The notes under the pieces were generated by a model. It made no database searches and was not told where the DNA came from. It saw nothing but the letters and a program-made list of their open reading frames with translations. A stretch of DNA of 64,000 bases, taken from contig NZ_JACEIC010000002.1 of assembly GCF_013778305.1 (NCBI RefSeq), forward strand, positions 1,947,669-2,011,668, in the 5' to 3' direction. This stretch comes from Nocardioides agri (lineage in GTDB: Bacteria > Actinomycetota > Actinomycetes > Propionibacteriales > Nocardioidaceae). Shown here piece by piece: positions 60,766 through 64,000 of this stretch; positions within the stretch are counted from its first letter, which is position 1; every line of letters starts with the position of its first letter. The position numbers and the translations under genes are program-made.

Positions 60766-61549
60766 CCTCCTCGTCGTCGCCGGCCTGTCCCTGACCGCCG
60801 CAGCGCTCGTGATGACCCTGACCACCGTCTGGGCGACCCGCGCCGGCCGGGTCTCGGTCGTCGACGTCGCGTGGGGGGCCGCCCTCACCCTCGTCGCGCT
60901 GGTCTGTGCCGTCCTCGGCGGCACCTGGCAGTGCTGGCTGCTCTTCGTCCTCGTCGCCGCGTGGGCCGGCCGGCTGTCCTCGCACATCGGCATCCGCTCG
61001 CGCGGGCACGGCGAGGACCCGCGCTACCGGGAGCTCATGGGCGGAGAGCTGTCCGAGGTCGGCGTGGCGCACGCGGTCCGCAAGGTCTTCTTCGTCCAGG
61101 GCGCCGCGGTCTGGCTCGTCTCGCTCCCTCTGCAGGCAGCGGCGGTCTCCGGGCTCGAGTGGACGTGGGCGGTCTGGGCGGGCGTGGCGCTCTGGGTCGT
61201 GGGCGTGACGTTCGAGTCCGTCGGTGACGCGCAGCTCGCGGCATACAAGCGCGACCCCGACCGCGGCCCCGTGATGGACCGCGGCCTGTGGGGCTGGACG
61301 CGGCACCCCAACTACTTCGGCGACGCGTGCGTCTGGTGGGGCCTCTGGCTCGCCGGCGGCCTGGCCTCCGGCTGGCTCGCCGCTCTGGTCACCGTGCTCT
61401 CCCCGGTCGCGATGACGGTCTGGCTCGTCTGGATCACGGGCGCCCGGCTGCTCGAGAAGACGATGATGCAGCGGCCCGGCTACCCCGAGTACGCCGCCCG
61501 CACGTCGATGTTCGTGCCGCTGCCGCCGAGGCGCCGCGCCGCTGCGTGA
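60758..61549 (+). CDS. DUF1295 membrane protein (steroid 5-alpha-reductase fold)
   Basis: A 263-residue polytopic protein with about seven membrane helices. The C-terminal signature GLWGWTRHPNYFGDACVWWG is diagnostic of the DUF1295 family, related to isoprenylcysteine methyltransferases and steroid reductases, with a conserved RHPNYFG active-region motif. Overlaps ufaA1 by 8 bp, the last gene of the sigK operon. Rv0446c is the mycobacterial counterpart. It is likely to modify or reduce a membrane lipid made by its neighbours. Confidence 0.9.
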   Translation: MPDLLVVAGLSLTAAALVMTLTTVWATRAGRVSVVDVAWGAALTLVALVCAVLGGTWQCWLLFVLVAAWAGRLSSHIGIRSRGHGEDPRYRELMGGELSEVGVAHAVRKVFFVQGAAVWLVSLPLQAAAVSGLEWTWAVWAGVALWVVGVTFESVGDAQLAAYKRDPDRGPVMDRGLWGWTRHPNYFGDACVWWGLWLAGGLASGWLAALVTVLSPVAMTVWLVWITGARLLEKTMMQRPGYPEYAARTSMFVPLPPRRRAAA

Positions 61550-61562
61550 CAGACTCGCAGGC

Positions 61563-62126
61563 ATGGGCGCCGACCGGGTGGCGGACGCGTTCGCGGCGGT
61601 GCCGCGGGAGTGGTTCCTGCCGGAGTCGGCCCGCGCTCGCGCGGCCCACGACGGCCCGATCGAGATCGGCCACGGCCAGACGAACTCCCAGCCGCGCACG
61701 GTCGCGGCGATGCTGCGGCTGCTCGACGTGCGGCCGGGGCAGCGGGTGCTCGACGTCGGCTCCGGCTCGGGCTGGACGACCGGGCTGCTCGCGCACCTCG
61801 TCGGCCCGGAGGGTGAGGTGCGCGGCGTGGAGCTCGAGCCGGACCTGGTCGCCTTCGGGCGGGCCAACCTGGCGCGCGGCGACTGGACGTGGGCGCGCAT
61901 CGACCCGACCGAGCCCGGCGTGCTGGGCGACCCGTCCGGTGCGCCGTACGACCGGATCCTGGTGTCGGCCGAGGCCCGGAGCCTCCCCGCCGAGCTGGTC
62001 GCCCAGCTCGGCGACGCGGGCCGGATGGTCGCCCCGGTCGACGGCGTGATGCTGCTGGTCGAGCACGTCGCCGGGTCGGCCCGGGTCAGCCGGCACGGTC
62101 GCTACCGGTTCGTGCCGCTGCGCTGA
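61563..62126 (+). CDS. Protein-L-isoaspartate O-methyltransferase-like protein
   Basis: A 187-residue SAM methyltransferase resembling PCMT. It has WFLPESAR, IGHGQTNSQP where PCMT normally has GQTISQP, the SAM loop LDVGSGSGWTTGLLA and the VSAEARSLPAELV C-terminal region. The Ile to Asn change in the signature may alter substrate. PCMTs repair isoaspartyl damage in aging proteins; the short length (PCMT usually 200-215) also hints at a variant. It starts 13 bp after the DUF1295 gene, so it may read through from the sigK operon. Confidence 0.82.
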   Translation: MGADRVADAFAAVPREWFLPESARARAAHDGPIEIGHGQTNSQPRTVAAMLRLLDVRPGQRVLDVGSGSGWTTGLLAHLVGPEGEVRGVELEPDLVAFGRANLARGDWTWARIDPTEPGVLGDPSGAPYDRILVSAEARSLPAELVAQLGDAGRMVAPVDGVMLLVEHVAGSARVSRHGRYRFVPLR

Positions 62127-62168
62127 GCACCGCGCCGACCCCGACCTCCGGCTGCCTATGCTGCCGGG

Positions 62169-62957
62169 GTGGACGACGTGACGACCGACGAGCAGGCCCC
62201 GCTCCGTGAGCTGGCTCGACTCGCCTCCGCCGACAACTTCCGCGACGTCGCGGGGCCGGGTGACGGCTACCCGACCGTGGCTGGCCGGCGGGTCCGGCGC
62301 GGCGTCTTCTTCCGCTCCAACGAGCTGCAGCTCACCGACGCGGACGCCGCGACGCTCGCCGGCCTCGGCATCACGACGATCCACGACCTCCGGGGCGCCC
62401 TGGAGGTCGAGGCCCATCCCGACGTGGCGGTGCCGGGGGCGACCTGGGTCCACGTCGAGGTCTCCGGCATCCCGATGGAGATGGTCTCCGGGCTGGCCGA
62501 CGTCGACGCCGCCCTGCGGGTCATGCGCGAGGTGTACGTCGCGTTCGTGCGCTCGCCCGAGGCGCGCGCGTCGTACGCCAGGCTGCTCACCGACCTCGCG
62601 ACCGCGCCGCTGCCGCAGCTCTTCCACTGCACCGCCGGCAAGGACCGCACCGGGTGGGCCGCGGCGCTGCTGCTGGAGCTGGCCGGGGTCGATCGCGAGA
62701 CGATCCTCGCCGACTACCTCCTGACCAACGACGTGTCGTCCGCGACCCGCGAGAAGTACCTCGCGCTGATCGCCGAGCACCTCGGCGCCGACGAGGTCGC
62801 GGTCTACGAGCCGACGATGGTCGTGGAGCCCGGCTACCTCGACGCGGCGTACGCGGCCGTGGCCGAGGACTTCGGGTCGGTGGACGGCTACCTGCGCAGC
62901 GGTCTCGGACTCGCCGACGACGTTCTCGCCGAACTCCGGGCCAGACTGCTCGCCTGA
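62169..62957 (+). CDS. Tyrosine-protein phosphatase, PtpB-like (Y_phosphatase3)
   Basis: A 262-residue phosphatase with the P-loop HCTAGKDRTGWAAALL containing catalytic Cys and Arg, and an N-terminal ADNFRDVAG and FRSNELQLT pattern of the actinobacterial PtpB/DUF-type family. MptpB of M. tuberculosis, secreted into macrophages, is the best-known relative; this protein has no signal peptide. Dual tyrosine or phosphoinositide activity is possible. Start GTG 62169, 42 bp after the methyltransferase gene. Its substrate is not known. Confidence 0.87.
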   Translation: MDDVTTDEQAPLRELARLASADNFRDVAGPGDGYPTVAGRRVRRGVFFRSNELQLTDADAATLAGLGITTIHDLRGALEVEAHPDVAVPGATWVHVEVSGIPMEMVSGLADVDAALRVMREVYVAFVRSPEARASYARLLTDLATAPLPQLFHCTAGKDRTGWAAALLLELAGVDRETILADYLLTNDVSSATREKYLALIAEHLGADEVAVYEPTMVVEPGYLDAAYAAVAEDFGSVDGYLRSGLGLADDVLAELRARLLA

Positions 62958-62972
62958 CGCCACACTGGCGGC

Positions 62973-64000
62973 GTGGACCGGCCGCCGTACGCCACCCGCG
63001 AGGTCGCCGCCGTCGTGGCGGTGCAGGCCGCGCTGCTGCTCGCGATGGCCCCCCACTACGGGCCGCACCGCGACGAGCTCTACTTCGTCTCCGCCGGCCA
63101 GCACCCCGCGTGGGGGTACGCCGACCAGCCGGCGCTGACGCCGCTGCTCGCCGGGCTCGCGCACTGGGTCGCCCCGGGCAGCCTGACCGTGCTGCGGCTG
63201 CCCAGCCTGATCGCCGTGGCGGCGCTGGTCTGGCTGGCCGCCCACTTCGCCAGGCTGCTGGGCGGCGGCCGGGCGCCGCAGGTGCTGACGGCCGTCTCGG
63301 TCGCCTCGGGCGGGCTCACCATGGCGGTCGGGCACCGGCTCTCGACCGCGACCTTCGACACCCTGGCCTGGACCGCGATCGCCATCATCGTGGCCCAGGC
63401 GCTGATCGACGACCGCCCGCGGCTGTGGCTGCTCGCGGGGCTGGTGGCGGGGATCGGCCTGAACAACAAGCACGGGGTCGTCTTCTGCCTCTTCGGTCTC
63501 CTCGTCGGGGTGGCCGCCGTTCGCGAGACCCGTCCGGCGCTGCGCACCCGGTGGCCGTGGCTCGCCGGCCTGCTCGCACTCGTGCTCTGGACCCCGAACC
63601 TGCTCTGGCAGGCCGCGCACGACTGGCCCGTCCTCGAGCTCTCCCGCGACATCTCGGAGGAGTACGGCGGGCTCGCCGGCCGTGGGGAGCTGGTCGGCCA
63701 GGCGCTGGTGATGCTCAGCCCGCTGATCGGCGTCGTCGCGATCATCGGCCTGGTGCAGCTGCTCCGGCGGCCGCAGTGGACGCTGGCCGGCCCGGTCGCT
63801 GTCGGCTTCCTCGCCGTGCTCGGGCTGTTCCTGGTCACCGGCGGCAAGGGCTACTACGTGGCCGGGTTCGCGGTGCCGCTCGTGTCAGCCGGGGCGATCT
63901 GGGTCGCGGAGCGCTTCCGGGGGCGCCGGGCCGTGGCCGCCGGCGCCGTCCTGGCGCTCTCGGCGATGGTCGCGTGGCCGGCGCTCGTCCCGGCGCTGCC
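62973..64000 (+). CDS. GT39-type membrane glycosyltransferase (cut by window end)
   Basis: A polytopic ArnT/PMT-like glycosyltransferase open to the window end (342 codons shown). It begins with GTG 62973 (VDRPPYATREV) and has a first helix then the lipid-phosphate-sugar active-region HRDELYFVSAG, typical of this superfamily. Further segments include WGYADQPALTPLLAG and NNKHGVVFCLFG. At least eight hydrophobic stretches are visible. It transfers a sugar from polyprenyl phosphate to an extracytoplasmic acceptor. The C-terminal half is missing here, so no terminal features can be judged. Confidence 0.8.
   Translation, partial: MDRPPYATREVAAVVAVQAALLLAMAPHYGPHRDELYFVSAGQHPAWGYADQPALTPLLAGLAHWVAPGSLTVLRLPSLIAVAALVWLAAHFARLLGGGRAPQVLTAVSVASGGLTMAVGHRLSTATFDTLAWTAIAIIVAQALIDDRPRLWLLAGLVAGIGLNNKHGVVFCLFGLLVGVAAVRETRPALRTRWPWLAGLLALVLWTPNLLWQAAHDWPVLELSRDISEEYGGLAGRGELVGQALVMLSPLIGVVAIIGLVQLLRRPQWTLAGPVAVGFLAVLGLFLVTGGKGYYVAGFAVPLVSAGAIWVAERFRGRRAVAAGAVLALSAMVAWPALVPAL

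Overview
The window is chromosomal DNA of a very GC-rich actinobacterium. Nocardioidaceae (Nocardioides-like) fits best. The reasons are the strong G/C bias at third codon positions, frequent GTG starts, dense ATGA/GTGA gene overlaps, a DUF222/HNH (13E12-type) protein, a mycobacterium-like SigK/RskA/UfaA1 cluster, and BkdABC and MprAB-like sets of actinobacterial type. This is inference from gene content, not a taxonomic assignment. I saw no rRNA, tRNA, CRISPR array, prophage or insertion sequence. No gap between genes exceeds about 270 bp.

Layout. 1-3734: end of an SDR dehydrogenase, an M20 metallopeptidase, a secreted beta-helix protein and a DUF2804 protein. 3752-7297 (minus): branched-chain 2-oxoacid dehydrogenase E1 alpha, E1 beta and E2. 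7511-12540: a shikimate/quinate catabolic locus, with a LacI-type repressor divergent from an MHS-family transporter, an NAD-type quinate/shikimate dehydrogenase and a two-domain 3-dehydroshikimate dehydratase; a LacI-type operator lies in the divergent promoter. 12537-18182: CDF metal exporter, Xi-class GST-like reductase, a 44-residue protein, GH3 hexosaminidase, HisC-like aminotransferase, VanZ-like protein and a TetR regulator. 18248-25139: carotenoid oxygenase (facing tandem TetR operators), small membrane protein, LMW phosphatase, fructosamine-kinase-like protein, MprAB-like two-component system with a lipoprotein, and a thioesterase-like protein. 25136-30059 (minus): a chorismate-using operon of PhzE-like fusion, PabA, PabB and an LtrA membrane protein.

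30180-47709 is a surface-polysaccharide locus. It holds a flippase, two O-antigen ligase/polymerase-like membrane proteins, four glycosyltransferases (one fused to a GNAT domain), a DegT aminotransferase, a PglC-type initiating phosphoglycosyl transferase, a PglF/CapD-type dehydratase, and CapE, CapF and CapG for UDP-N-acetyl-L-fucosamine. The predicted product is a Wzx/Wzy-type polymer containing FucNAc and possibly a 4-amino sugar. 47716-54121 holds a secreted GH5 hydrolase, a HelD-like RNA polymerase motor, an enoyl-CoA hydratase and a membrane molybdopterin oxidoreductase. A DUF222/HNH gene follows at 54122-55354.

55556-61549 is the most striking block: an MPT83-like fasciclin lipoprotein, SigK, RskA, an FAD oxidoreductase fused to DUF1365, a UfaA1-like cyclopropane-type methyltransferase and a DUF1295 membrane enzyme, all on one strand with start/stop overlaps. 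Mycobacterium tuberculosis carries the same components at two loci. Here they look like a single self-regulated envelope-lipid module. The window ends with a PCMT-like methyltransferase, a PtpB-like phosphatase and the start of a GT39-type membrane glycosyltransferase cut by the window edge.
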